Positions 1 through 7,356 of a stretch of DNA of 10,845 bases are shown piece by piece. The stretch lies in the NCBI GenBank assembly GCA_003488525.1, contig DNLG01000090.1, forward strand, positions 4,688-15,532. Direction: 5' to 3'. The number at the start of each line of letters is the position of its first letter. Position 1 is the stretch's first letter. The notes beneath the pieces are model-generated. The model saw only the letters and a program-made list of their open reading frames with translations. It made no database searches and was not told the DNA's origin. The position numbers were made by a program, and so were the translations under genes. The DNA comes from Bacteroidota bacterium. Lineage in GTDB: Bacteria > Bacteroidota > Ignavibacteria > Kapaibacteriales > Kapaibacteriaceae.

Positions 1-6
1 CACACC

Positions 7-1422
7 TCACACCCTTCTTCGAAGCACCCCCACTGCCTCTACATGGTAGGTCTGCGGGAACATATCGACCGGTGTCACGTGGGCGACATCATAGGTCGAA
101 GAGAGAATCGCACAGTCACGTGCCATCGTGCCGGGGTTACAGCTGACATACACGACCGTGGGTGCGGCAACAGCCAGGATATGACTGACCACCTGCTCGT
201 GCATACCACTGCGCGGAGGATCGACGATCACCACATCGGGCTTGGGGAAGGTTCGCAAGAGCTCCAGTGCAGCAGGACGATGCAGGTCGACGACCTGAAA
301 ATCTACATTGTCGATGCCGTTGCGTTGGGCATTTGCGCGAGCATCCAGGATGGAGCCTTCGGCAAGCTCCGCACCAACAACATGCCTGGCAAGCTTTGCC
401 GCCGGCAGCGTGAGCGTGCCGGTGCCGCAGTAAAGATCCCACACCACGGAGTCTTTGGTAATGCCGGCCCCTTCCATTGCTTTGCTGACAAGGTTAGGAA
501 GATGAGTAGTGTTGGTCTGAAAGAACGAGAACGGCGAGATGCGATAGGTGATGCCGTGACTGATCTCTTCGAGGTAGCCTGGACCATTCACCGTTGTGAT
601 CGTGCCGACGGCCACAGGAGACCATGTATCGTTGATGGCGTGGATCATCGAAGAACCGGCAGGAAGCTGAGCATGCAGTGACATCCACTCGGCTATGAAG
701 TCGTGCTCAAACTCGGCCTGCGGCGTTGTGGTGATCAGCACGGTCATCACCGCACCACTGCTGGCGCTCGTGCGCACAACAAGGCTGCGCGCAAAGCCGG
801 TATGATTGCGCTGATGGTACGGGGCTATGCCGAACTGCTCGGCGCACGAATGTGTGTGCTGAAGGATCACATCGCCGACGTTGCTCTGCAGCAGGCATGC
901 GTCAATATGTCGAACCTTGTCAAAGCGTCCCGGCACGTGCAGTCCAAGCGCAAACGAGGTCGTGAACTCCTCACCGCTGTCGATCTCCTGGCGAGTGAGC
1001 CAGCGCGAGGCACCGAATGAGAACTCCATTTTATTACGATATCGGTACTCGTTTGGCGAGGCAAGCGTCTGTGCTATCTCCCCGACAGGGATCTTGGCAA
1101 TGCGCTCAAAGGCGTCCACCACATGCTGACGCTTCCAGCGAAGCTGCTCGGCATGTTCAAGATGCTGCCAGGTGCAGCCACCGCAGACACCGAAGTGCGG
1201 ACAGGGGGCTTGGCGGCGCAGGGCCGATGGCTCGAGAACTTCCACGGTCTCGGCCAGGATGTGCCGCTTCTGACGTCCGGTGATACGAGCCCGCACACGT
1301 TCGCCGGGCAGAGCCCCTTTCACAAAATGAACGTGCCCGTCGATGCGTCCTACGGCCACACCCTCAAAGCCTAAAGCATCGATGGTGATCTCTACGTCGA
1401 CAGGAATTCGGTCCCGCTTCAT
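7..1422 (-). CDS. rlmD: 23S rRNA (uracil-5-)-methyltransferase, RlmD/RumA type (TrmA family)
   Basis: Predicted cytoplasmic SAM-dependent enzyme that methylates C5 of a uridine in 23S rRNA. The 471-residue protein has an N-terminal TRAM-like beta-barrel (about residues 5-62), then the Fe-S cysteines of the RumA group: C74, C80 and C83 in CPHFGVCGGC, with C176 as the fourth. The SAM-binding domain contains FFQTN (300-304) and DLYCGTGTLTLPAA (329-342). DPPRSGM lies at 401-407, the catalytic nucleophile is C428 in SCNPGT, and the C-terminal FPQTYHVE supplies the general-base Glu. Start is ATG at 1422-1420, stop TGA at 9-7. The gene is divergent from the amidase gene with only 35 bp between start codons. 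The family is certain. Which uridine is modified (E. coli RlmD U1939, RlmC U747, or a dual enzyme) cannot be read from sequence; the Fe-S motif and TRAM domain favour RlmD-like over TrmA. Confidence 0.93.
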   Translation of the reverse strand: MKRDRIPVDVEITIDALGFEGVAVGRIDGHVHFVKGALPGERVRARITGRQKRHILAETVEVLEPSALRRQAPCPHFGVCGGCTWQHLEHAEQLRWKRQHVVDAFERIAKIPVGEIAQTLASPNEYRYRNKMEFSFGASRWLTRQEIDSGEEFTTSFALGLHVPGRFDKVRHIDACLLQSNVGDVILQHTHSCAEQFGIAPYHQRNHTGFARSLVVRTSASSGAVMTVLITTTPQAEFEHDFIAEWMSLHAQLPAGSSMIHAINDTWSPVAVGTITTVNGPGYLEEISHGITYRISPFSFFQTNTTHLPNLVSKAMEGAGITKDSVVWDLYCGTGTLTLPAAKLARHVVGAELAEGSILDARANAQRNGIDNVDFQVVDLHRPAALELLRTFPKPDVVIVDPPRSGMHEQVVSHILAVAAPTVVYVSCNPGTMARDCAILSSTYDVAHVTPVDMFPQTYHVEAVGVLRRRV

Positions 1423-1434
1423 TGTCTGCCTGGT

Positions 1435-1442
1435 TAGTTTTG
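1435..1442 (+). promoter_or_regulatory. Candidate Bacteroidota-type -7 box for amiC-msbA
   Basis: Reads TAGTTTTG, an exact match to TAnnTTTG, ending 15 bp before the amidase ATG at 1458. If used, transcription would begin about 5-8 bp downstream, leaving a leader of roughly 10 nt or less. No convincing -33 TTG is visible 17-23 bp upstream, where sequence is constrained by the first rlmD codons. It faces the minus-strand box at 1449-1456. Confidence 0.4.
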
Positions 1443-1448
1443 AAGCCG

Positions 1449-1456
1449 CAAAGTTA
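1449..1456 (-). promoter_or_regulatory. Candidate Bacteroidota-type -7 box for rlmD
   Basis: On the minus strand these bases read TAACTTTG, an exact match to the Bacteroidota primary-sigma -7 consensus TAnnTTTG, 26 bp upstream of the rlmD ATG. A TG dinucleotide lies 19 bases further upstream, inside the amidase signal-peptide codons; there is no good TTG -33 element. This is inferred from consensus match and position only. Confidence 0.45.
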
Positions 1457-1457
1457 C

Positions 1458-2651
1458 ATGGCCACCACCCCTTCTCATGCTGTGCTTCGTTGTATCGCGC
1501 TGACGTCCCTCATCGTGGGCTGTCTCATGGGGCTACATGCGCCACAGGCGCGTGCTACCGAGCCCCTGCTGCAGACGGTGGTCATTGAGTCCGTGCGCGC
1601 GTCGATTGGCACCGATACGCTCACAATCTTCCTGCGCACTGCCTCGCCCCTTGCCCAGTATCAGCGTCCGGAGAAGACCCCCACGGGCTGGCTGCTGCGA
1701 TTTCCTTCGGCCTCGTGCACGCAGACGGTCGTGGATTCATCGGCACGCACCGAGAAGGTCCGCTGCAGCATTGAGCAGATCCGTACGTTCGCCGTTCTGC
1801 GCATCGCCACGACGCTGCGTGACACGCTCATCGTGCGACGCCTGGGGGCGAATGAGCTTGCACTGCTCTGCGTACGCCGCATCGCTGCGCCGCAAGCAGC
1901 CGTGATGCAGGAACCTGCATCCAGCGTTGCTACCGGCGGCCGCTGGTCACTGGACGTGATCGTGATCGATGCCGGACATGGCGGAAAGGACGTTGGCGCC
2001 GAAGGCGTCAATGGCGCCTTTGAAAAAGACGTCACCCTGGCAATTGCCCGCAAGCTCCGTGATGCGCTGCGAAAAGAGCTACCGATGACCAAGGTGGTGA
2101 TGACACGTGAGACCGATGAGTTCATCGAACTCTATCGTCGAACCGAGATCGCCAACGATGCTGGTGGTAAACTATTCATGAGTATTCACTGCAATAGCAT
2201 GCCCAGCAAACCCCATCCGGCTCACGGCTGTGAGACGTACATCCTGCGTCCGGGCCGCAACGACGATGCGGCACGCGTGGCGCAGAGAGAAAATGCCTCT
2301 GTGCGATTCGAAAGCTCAACCAAGCAGTATCAGACCATGACGGAGGATCAGATCATCGTTGCCACCATGGCCCAGCGGTCGTTTGTGCGCTTCAGCGAAT
2401 CGCTGGCCTCATCGATCCAGAGTGAGGTCACTGGCAGCTGCCCGCTTGCCGACCGTGGAGTCAGTCAGGCTGGCTTTTTTGTGCTCGTCGGCGCAAGCAT
2501 GCCAAACGTCCTGGTCGAAACGGGCTTTCTCTCAAACACCGGCGATGCGCAGTATCTTGCCTCGCCCAAGGGGCAAAGTGCTATCTCCACGGCACTGGCA
2601 AAGGCCATCTCCCGATATGCTCGGGATTACCAACGAACGCTCAACCGCTGA
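1458..2651 (+). CDS. amiC: Secreted N-acetylmuramoyl-L-alanine amidase (AmiC-like, Amidase_3)
   Basis: Zinc hydrolase that cuts the amide bond between N-acetylmuramic acid and the stem peptide of peptidoglycan, in the periplasm; family roles are daughter-cell separation and wall turnover. The 397-residue protein begins with a signal peptide: hydrophobic stretch about residues 13-26 and a possible type I site after ARA (residues 31-33). Residues 38-145 form a beta-rich AMIN-like region. The catalytic domain starts at VIVIDAGHGGKD (168-178). Expected zinc ligands are H174, E189 (FEKDVTL) and H244 (MSIHCNS), with catalytic glutamate E354 in VETGFLSN. The start is ATG 1458 because it sits directly before the signal peptide; an in-frame TTG at 1422 would put charged and aromatic residues ahead of it. 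No clear Shine-Dalgarno sequence is present. IVGC (19-22) matches a lipobox, so lipoprotein processing is an alternative. The transporter gene follows after 6 bp. Confidence 0.93.
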   Translation: MATTPSHAVLRCIALTSLIVGCLMGLHAPQARATEPLLQTVVIESVRASIGTDTLTIFLRTASPLAQYQRPEKTPTGWLLRFPSASCTQTVVDSSARTEKVRCSIEQIRTFAVLRIATTLRDTLIVRRLGANELALLCVRRIAAPQAAVMQEPASSVATGGRWSLDVIVIDAGHGGKDVGAEGVNGAFEKDVTLAIARKLRDALRKELPMTKVVMTRETDEFIELYRRTEIANDAGGKLFMSIHCNSMPSKPHPAHGCETYILRPGRNDDAARVAQRENASVRFESSTKQYQTMTEDQIIVATMAQRSFVRFSESLASSIQSEVTGSCPLADRGVSQAGFFVLVGASMPNVLVETGFLSNTGDAQYLASPKGQSAISTALAKAISRYARDYQRTLNR

Positions 2652-2657
2652 CCCTAA

Positions 2658-4493
2658 ATGTCATCACCTACAACCACGGCAGCCGACTTTACCGTGCGCC
2701 GCCTTGCCCGCACCATGCTGCCCTTTGTGCGTCCGGCTTGGAGGCTCGTCGTGTTCTCGACGCTTGCTAACCTGACGTTTTCGACGGCCAACGCACTGAT
2801 TCTGGCCGTGGTCGAGCCGGTGTTCCGAACGCTTTTCGGCGCAAACTCCAGCCCCCTACCAACCGGAACCGTGGCCGTATCCGGGTTCATGAAGGTCTTC
2901 AACGAAACGCTCGGTGCATTCATCACCTCGGGCGACCGAAGCGAATCCCTCCGCTCGATCAGCTTGGTGATCGTTGGGCTGTTCGTCATCAGGGGGCTGA
3001 CAAAGTACGTCAGCGCTGTGATCTCCACGCGGCTCGAGGAAGGCATCATGAAGCGGGTACGCGATGCGCTGTTCAACCATATCTCAGACCAGTCGCTGGA
3101 CTTCTTTTCCAAGCGAAAGGCCGGCGACATCATGTCGCTGCTAACCAACGACGTTCACATCCTCAACCACGCAACCATCAACTCCATTACAGTGATGTGG
3201 CGTGAAGTCTCTACGGTCATCATCTATCTGACGTTGCTGGGTCTGATCAGCATCAAACTCACGGTGATCTCCGTCGGCGTGTCAATGATCGGACTTGTCC
3301 TGATCCGCACGGCCACCAGGCTTCTTCGTTCCTACGGAGCGCGGCTGCAGGCGGCACAGGCCGACTATACCTCAACGCTACAGGAGACGGTCTTCGGCAT
3401 CCGCGTGGTGAAGGGTATGAATATCGAACGCTTTGTGACCAACCGCTTTGCCGAGCAGACGGCTGCCTTCGTGCGCAGGGCAACGCGCAACGCGCGCGTT
3501 ATGGGGCTCATCCCCATGGTCAACGATACCTTCGGCATCATGGCCCTGGTGACCGTCTTCTACGTCGGGAGCATGGACACGGCGGCCGGCATCATTGCTC
3601 CATCGAGCCTGATGACATTTCTCTTCCTGCTCTTCGGCCTGATGCAACCCATCAGCGCTATCGTCAACACGATTGCTGCGATGCAGCGAGGCATTGCTGC
3701 CGGCGCCAATGTTGCCGCCGCGCTGGCCACGAAACCAAGCATCAAGACGGGAACTGCCGAGCCCCCTGCCCAGCTGCCGGTGCTCGAAGCTTCCAACGTG
3801 AGCTTTTCGTACGCAGACCGCGAGGTACTCAGCAATGTCTCGTTCACCATTCATCCGGGGGAAAAGGTCGCGCTCGTCGGTGCATCCGGAAGCGGAAAGT
3901 CGACGGCCCTTGACCTGATCATGCGCTTCTACGATCCGAGCTCGGGTAGCATCCGCATCAACGGCACAGACGTACGCACGCTGGATCTCGGTGCCTACCG
4001 TCGTCTCTTTGGGGTCGTGTCCCAGGAATCGCTGCTCTTCAACGATACCATCGCCCGCAACATCGCGCTTGGTGATGACGAAGTCGATATGGACCGCGTG
4101 CAGATGGCGGCACGAATTGCCCATGCTGACGGATTTGTTCGTGAAACTCCGAGTGGCTATGAGACCGTCATCGGCGACAGAGGTATGCGCATATCCGGCG
4201 GTCAGCGCCAACGCATCGCCATCGCCCGCGCCCTCTACCGTCAGCCCCAGATCCTGCTCTTCGATGAGGCTACCTCGGCTCTCGACACCGAATCAGAACG
4301 CCTCGTTCAGGGGGCTATCGACGATGCACTCGTCGGTCGCACCGCCATCATTGTGGCCCACCGCCTCTCAACGATCGTCAACGCCGATCGCATCCTCGTC
4401 TTCGACAACGGCCACATCGTCGAAGAAGGCACGCATGCCGAACTGCTGGCACGAGATGGCGTGTATCGGCGGTTGCACTCGAGTAATGAATGA
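2658..4493 (+). CDS. ABC half-transporter, MsbA-like (fused membrane and ATPase domains)
   Basis: ATP-driven inner-membrane exporter that probably works as a homodimer. The 611-residue length and domain order fit MsbA-type exporters. Residues about 30-350 form the transmembrane domain, with hydrophobic segments near 30-52, 100-122, 178-200, 204-220, 288-305 and 315-340. The nucleotide-binding domain spans about 376-608: Walker A GASGSGKST (408-416), Q-loop Q456, signature ISGGQRQR (512-519), Walker B ILLFDE (532-537) with catalytic E537, and switch histidine H568 in VAHRLSTI. All key residues are intact. It lies 6 bp after the amidase gene and is almost certainly cotranscribed, which suggests an envelope substrate such as lipid A-core or another lipid. 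Substrate cannot be assigned from sequence, since many exporters of this class share the same motifs, so I give no gene symbol. TGA stop at 4491-4493. Confidence 0.92.
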   Translation: MSSPTTTAADFTVRRLARTMLPFVRPAWRLVVFSTLANLTFSTANALILAVVEPVFRTLFGANSSPLPTGTVAVSGFMKVFNETLGAFITSGDRSESLRSISLVIVGLFVIRGLTKYVSAVISTRLEEGIMKRVRDALFNHISDQSLDFFSKRKAGDIMSLLTNDVHILNHATINSITVMWREVSTVIIYLTLLGLISIKLTVISVGVSMIGLVLIRTATRLLRSYGARLQAAQADYTSTLQETVFGIRVVKGMNIERFVTNRFAEQTAAFVRRATRNARVMGLIPMVNDTFGIMALVTVFYVGSMDTAAGIIAPSSLMTFLFLLFGLMQPISAIVNTIAAMQRGIAAGANVAAALATKPSIKTGTAEPPAQLPVLEASNVSFSYADREVLSNVSFTIHPGEKVALVGASGSGKSTALDLIMRFYDPSSGSIRINGTDVRTLDLGAYRRLFGVVSQESLLFNDTIARNIALGDDEVDMDRVQMAARIAHADGFVRETPSGYETVIGDRGMRISGGQRQRIAIARALYRQPQILLFDEATSALDTESERLVQGAIDDALVGRTAIIVAHRLSTIVNADRILVFDNGHIVEEGTHAELLARDGVYRRLHSSNE

Positions 4494-4500
4494 GGGGGGC

Positions 4501-4572
4501 GGAAGGACGGAAGGACGGAAGTACGGAATTACAGAATTACAGAAGTACGGAAGTACAGAATTACAGAATTAC
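4501..4572. repeat. 8-bp tandem repeat, nine in-phase units
   Basis: Nine consecutive octamers with no phase break follow the pattern [AG]GAA[GT][GT]AC: GGAAGGAC twice, GGAAGTAC, GGAATTAC, AGAATTAC, AGAAGTAC, GGAAGTAC, AGAATTAC twice. Variation is confined to positions 1, 5 and 6, as expected from slippage or unequal exchange with gradual divergence. It begins 7 bp after the ABC transporter stop and fills most of the left half of the convergent intergenic gap. It is unusually AT-rich for this window and has no coding role that I can see. Confidence 0.95.
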
Positions 4573-4587
4573 TTGTCACTTGTCGTG

Positions 4588-4609
4588 GGGTCGCAGCATG
4601 TTGCGACCC
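4588..4609. terminator. Perfect inverted repeat between convergent genes; possible bidirectional terminator
   Basis: GGGTCGCA (4588-4595) and TGCGACCC (4602-4609) form a perfect 8-bp stem around a 6-nt loop. It lies between the 3' end of the ABC transporter gene and the 3' end of the convergent glycosyltransferase gene, where a shared terminator would be expected. There is no T-tract on either side, so it is not a canonical intrinsic terminator; it could instead act as an mRNA 3'-end stabiliser or be part of the surrounding repeat element. Confidence 0.5.
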
Positions 4610-4613
4610 TGCC

Positions 4614-4634
4614 GGTCACTCGTCACTTGTCACT
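4614..4634. repeat. 7-bp tandem repeat overlapping the glycosyltransferase 3' end
   Basis: Three consecutive heptamers, GGTCACT, CGTCACT and TGTCACT. A related TGTCACT plus a degenerate TGTCGTG lies at 4574-4587, so heptamers flank the hairpin at 4588-4609 on both sides. On the minus strand this repeat encodes the last five residues (VTSDE) and the TGA stop of the glycosyltransferase gene. Confidence 0.8.
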
Positions 4635-6280
4635 CTGAGTCTTCGTTCGAATAACAGGTAGTGCTTCGTGTCTTCATCGACAACGTAGTTGTTATCGAGT
4701 AGTTCTTCTACGCGATCAATCTGGTCCTTGGGCAGGCCTGCGTGAAAGTAGACGATCCATGGAGAGCCGATACCGGCGAGCACAACAGCGTCGTCAACCG
4801 TGCCGGGAGGCATTGCGAGCGAAGTGAAGTCATACCGCGGATTGCGATGCGACATCCATCCGCGGGTATACCATGTCAGCTGTGCGTTTACGCTTGTGCC
4901 GGCCGCGGCGCCGTGATGCAGGTACACAAACGACCGCGCGTACGCGGTGTCCTCCAGCAGACGAAGTGCGACCTTACGTCCACCGCTGATCGCGGACGGG
5001 TTGCCGACCAGAATAGTCATGGCGGCAGCAACGGCTGTTACGCCAACCGCGGCGAAGATCACCGGACGTGTAGACCTTACGGCCAGTGCGCGACGTCGGG
5101 ACTTGCCGAGTGTTGCGGCGAGTAGCACGAGAGCGGCGATCATCGCAGCAACAAGTGTTGCAAGAGTCATCACGCTGCTGACCGCACGAAGGTGAACCAA
5201 GAGCGTGGTACATGCCGTTACAGCGATACTGCCGAGGTGCAGAAGCAGTATGCCGGGTGTGGCGCGTTGCATGGAATCCTGCAGGGCCGCAAGGCTTAGG
5301 ACCGCAGCAACCGGCAGAACGGCGATGATTGCCGACGTTGCTGACTGGCTTCCGATGGCGCCGAGGATCATCGTCACCACGAACCATAGTCCCGCCGTCA
5401 TCAGAACCCCATCGGAGCGATCCGGCAGGAGTTCACGCCAGCGTAGCGACGTTACCACCCATACCAAGGATGAAACAAGCAGGGGGCTTGCTGTGATCAG
5501 CACCAGCACGATATCAAGTGGGCCACCCGATGAGCCCCCTTGCCGAAGAGTTGCCGCCGTGCCGGCGATCGACTGAGCCAGGATAAAGTCGCTCCCGTGA
5601 TGCGCATACATGATGCCGTACCAGGGCAGACCCAGCCCGAGGCCCAGCGCCAGGCCGAACACGGCGCCAGAGAGCGTCCTGCGCTGCAGCAGCACCGGAA
5701 CAAGCAGGCCCAGAGCGATCACTGTCAGAAGCATCACGCTCAGCATGACGGCGGCAAGTGCCACGGCATAGATCAGGGCAAAGAACAGCCGCGTGCGCGT
5801 GTCCGCAGCACCGGCAAGACGCAACGTGCTCCACCAGGCAAGCATCAGCATGCATGTTGCGATGATCTCGGGTGAGATCTGTCTGCCGAGCGTGATCATC
5901 GGCATGCTCAGACCGACGATGGACGTGGCGATCATTGCGTGACGATGCGAAAGCGCTCGACCCGAGACCAGATAGGTCAGTCCGAGCAACGTCAGCAGAG
6001 CGATCAGTGACAGCAGGCGAAGACCGATCTCGGTCGGCCCGAGGATCATCACACCCACGGCGGCCAGCCACGATGGCAACGGCGGACTCACCACCGACGA
6101 CAGGCCTCCAACCGTATGCTCCGACGGGTCCATCCAGGCTCCGCTGGAGGCGATCGCCTCTGCCCTGAGCGCGATATCACCCTCGACGAGTGGTTGCACC
6201 TCTACGGCGCTGATGCGCATGATGTAGAGGCCCATGATCACGAGGATCATCGCCAGAACGCTGTGCTGACGTTCGGTCAT
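4616..6280 (-). CDS. GT39/PMT-like (GT-C fold) integral membrane glycosyltransferase
   Basis: Polytopic membrane protein of 554 residues with about 11-13 hydrophobic segments (first near 7-24) and a C-terminal soluble domain from about residue 430. The N-terminal region follows the ArnT/PMT_2 plan: an acidic loop VEGDIALRAEA (32-42), then SPPLPSWLAA (65-74) and GPTEIGLRLLSLI (81-93), matching the family pattern PPL..WL followed by an RL-S element. Such enzymes transfer a sugar from a polyprenyl-phosphate donor to lipid A, protein or glycan on the outer face of the inner membrane; donor and acceptor here are unknown. The usual DE pair in the acidic loop reads DI, with D35 kept and E33 nearby. 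Start is ATG 6280-6278, overlapping the protease stop as ATGA, which implies translational coupling; an extended in-frame start at 6340 would overlap the protease by 64 bp. The last codons and stop lie in a tandem repeat. Confidence 0.8.
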   Translation of the reverse strand: MTERQHSVLAMILVIMGLYIMRISAVEVQPLVEGDIALRAEAIASSGAWMDPSEHTVGGLSSVVSPPLPSWLAAVGVMILGPTEIGLRLLSLIALLTLLGLTYLVSGRALSHRHAMIATSIVGLSMPMITLGRQISPEIIATCMLMLAWWSTLRLAGAADTRTRLFFALIYAVALAAVMLSVMLLTVIALGLLVPVLLQRRTLSGAVFGLALGLGLGLPWYGIMYAHHGSDFILAQSIAGTAATLRQGGSSGGPLDIVLVLITASPLLVSSLVWVVTSLRWRELLPDRSDGVLMTAGLWFVVTMILGAIGSQSATSAIIAVLPVAAVLSLAALQDSMQRATPGILLLHLGSIAVTACTTLLVHLRAVSSVMTLATLVAAMIAALVLLAATLGKSRRRALAVRSTRPVIFAAVGVTAVAAAMTILVGNPSAISGGRKVALRLLEDTAYARSFVYLHHGAAAGTSVNAQLTWYTRGWMSHRNPRYDFTSLAMPPGTVDDAVVLAGIGSPWIVYFHAGLPKDQIDRVEELLDNNYVVDEDTKHYLLFERRLRVTSDE

Positions 6281-7353
6281 GGTGCCATGTACACAGCACG
6301 TGGCGCAAAACACAGCAGCAGCACAACCATCGCCGTCCACCCAAGAATGGTGCGCCCCCTGCTAAGGGGCTCATCGGACGGCACATCGGGATGGTCGATT
6401 TTGATCACAAAGCGGATCATCACCAGCCAGAAGACCCACACATCGCCAAGCTGAAAGAGCCACGGGAAGCGCTCAACGGCCGAACCGATCGATGGATCGA
6501 TGGAGTGCTTCAGCCACAGCATCCATGGTGAGGCGTCAGCATCGGATACCGACGCAAGGGTGGTGTGAACAAGGCCGATCAGCCACAGCACAGCCAGGGC
6601 AAACATCGTCCACCAGAGAAACCGCGCAATCGCACGCTGACGCTTGCCGATGAGGGCGTAGAGAACGTGTCCACCATCGAGCTGACCAAACGGAAGCATG
6701 TTCAGCGATGTCACAAACAGACCGAACCAGCCCACGCAGAGAAACGGATAATGATAGATCTCGTTCATCGGAGGCACAAAGGCCCTATCGGCAAAGAGCC
6801 ATCTCAGAAGCTCGAACAAAAGCGTGTTGTCGAACGTAAGACCGCTCGTCGGTATACCCGTCACGGCATACTCGGGATGTATCGACATCAGGTAGTCCTC
6901 GGACGGCAGGGTCATAAACCCTGCAATGAGGATGATCAGGCAGGCGGCAAAGCCTGCCAGAGGACCCGACACACCCACATCGAAGAGCTCGTTGCGCGTC
7001 ATCATCGGCGAACGTGTACGGATCACCGCACCAAATGTCCCGAAGGGCATCAGCGTCGGCGGTACCGGTATGAGATATGGCAGCGACGACGAGATGCCGT
7101 GCCGCATGGCGGCGATGTAGTGACCGTATTCGTGCGCCAGCAGAAAAGACATTGCCAGAATGGCATACGAAAGTCCTGCCGACCAGTTGGCGATCTCCAA
7201 AGGGTTTTTCATTGCCCATGCCGTTCCGGCCATGGTGCACGTTGCGAGCGTGAGGGTGATCAGTCCAATGTGGACGAGGATCTCCTTGACCGTCGGGGGC
7301 TGCCAGTGGCGCGCGTCCCCTGTAGAGGCCTGATCAAACCGTTGATAGCCCAC
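6277..7353 (-). CDS. Site-2-type intramembrane zinc metalloprotease (M50 family)
   Basis: Integral membrane protease of 358 residues. The zinc-binding HEYGH (74-78) sits in a hydrophobic segment (about 60-82), and the second family motif NMLPFGQLDGGH (218-229) supplies the third ligand, D226. Between them lies FGTFGAVIRTRSP (104-116) and NELFDVGVSGPLAGF (121-135), the hallmark of the EGY/YwhC-like branch without a PDZ domain, rather than RseP. Further hydrophobic segments lie near 25-45, 130-148, 200-218, 246-263, 302-316 and 337-350. Proteases of this group cut membrane-embedded segments; the substrate here is unknown. The start is a GTG at 7353-7351, supported by AGGAG six bases upstream (7364-7360), within the last lysS codons. 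It begins 3 bp after the lysS stop and overlaps the glycosyltransferase start by ATGA. Confidence 0.9.
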   Translation of the reverse strand: MGYQRFDQASTGDARHWQPPTVKEILVHIGLITLTLATCTMAGTAWAMKNPLEIANWSAGLSYAILAMSFLLAHEYGHYIAAMRHGISSSLPYLIPVPPTLMPFGTFGAVIRTRSPMMTRNELFDVGVSGPLAGFAACLIILIAGFMTLPSEDYLMSIHPEYAVTGIPTSGLTFDNTLLFELLRWLFADRAFVPPMNEIYHYPFLCVGWFGLFVTSLNMLPFGQLDGGHVLYALIGKRQRAIARFLWWTMFALAVLWLIGLVHTTLASVSDADASPWMLWLKHSIDPSIGSAVERFPWLFQLGDVWVFWLVMIRFVIKIDHPDVPSDEPLSRGRTILGWTAMVVLLLCFAPRAVYMAP

Positions 7354-7356
7354 AGC

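Noticed and set aside
1422..1457. Upstream TTG start for the amidase
   Set aside because: It overlaps the rlmD start codon and places twelve extra residues in front of a well-formed signal peptide that starts at ATG 1458.
3378..4211. Open frame of 277 codons on the minus strand opposite the ABC transporter
   Set aside because: It is antisense to the ATPase domain, whose motifs are all intact on the plus strand; the antisense product has no family features.
4501..4572. CRISPR array
   Set aside because: The units are 8 bp, directly adjacent and without spacers, and no cas genes are present; this is a simple tandem repeat.
6281..6340. N-terminal extension of the glycosyltransferase to 6340
   Set aside because: It overlaps the protease gene by 64 bp and adds a Cys-rich unconserved leader; the ATGA start at 6280 is typical of coupled genes and sits just before the first membrane segment.
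6487..6504. Short duplicated GATCGATG inside the protease gene
   Set aside because: It is only two units within normal coding sequence; GATC-rich words are common here and this is probably chance.
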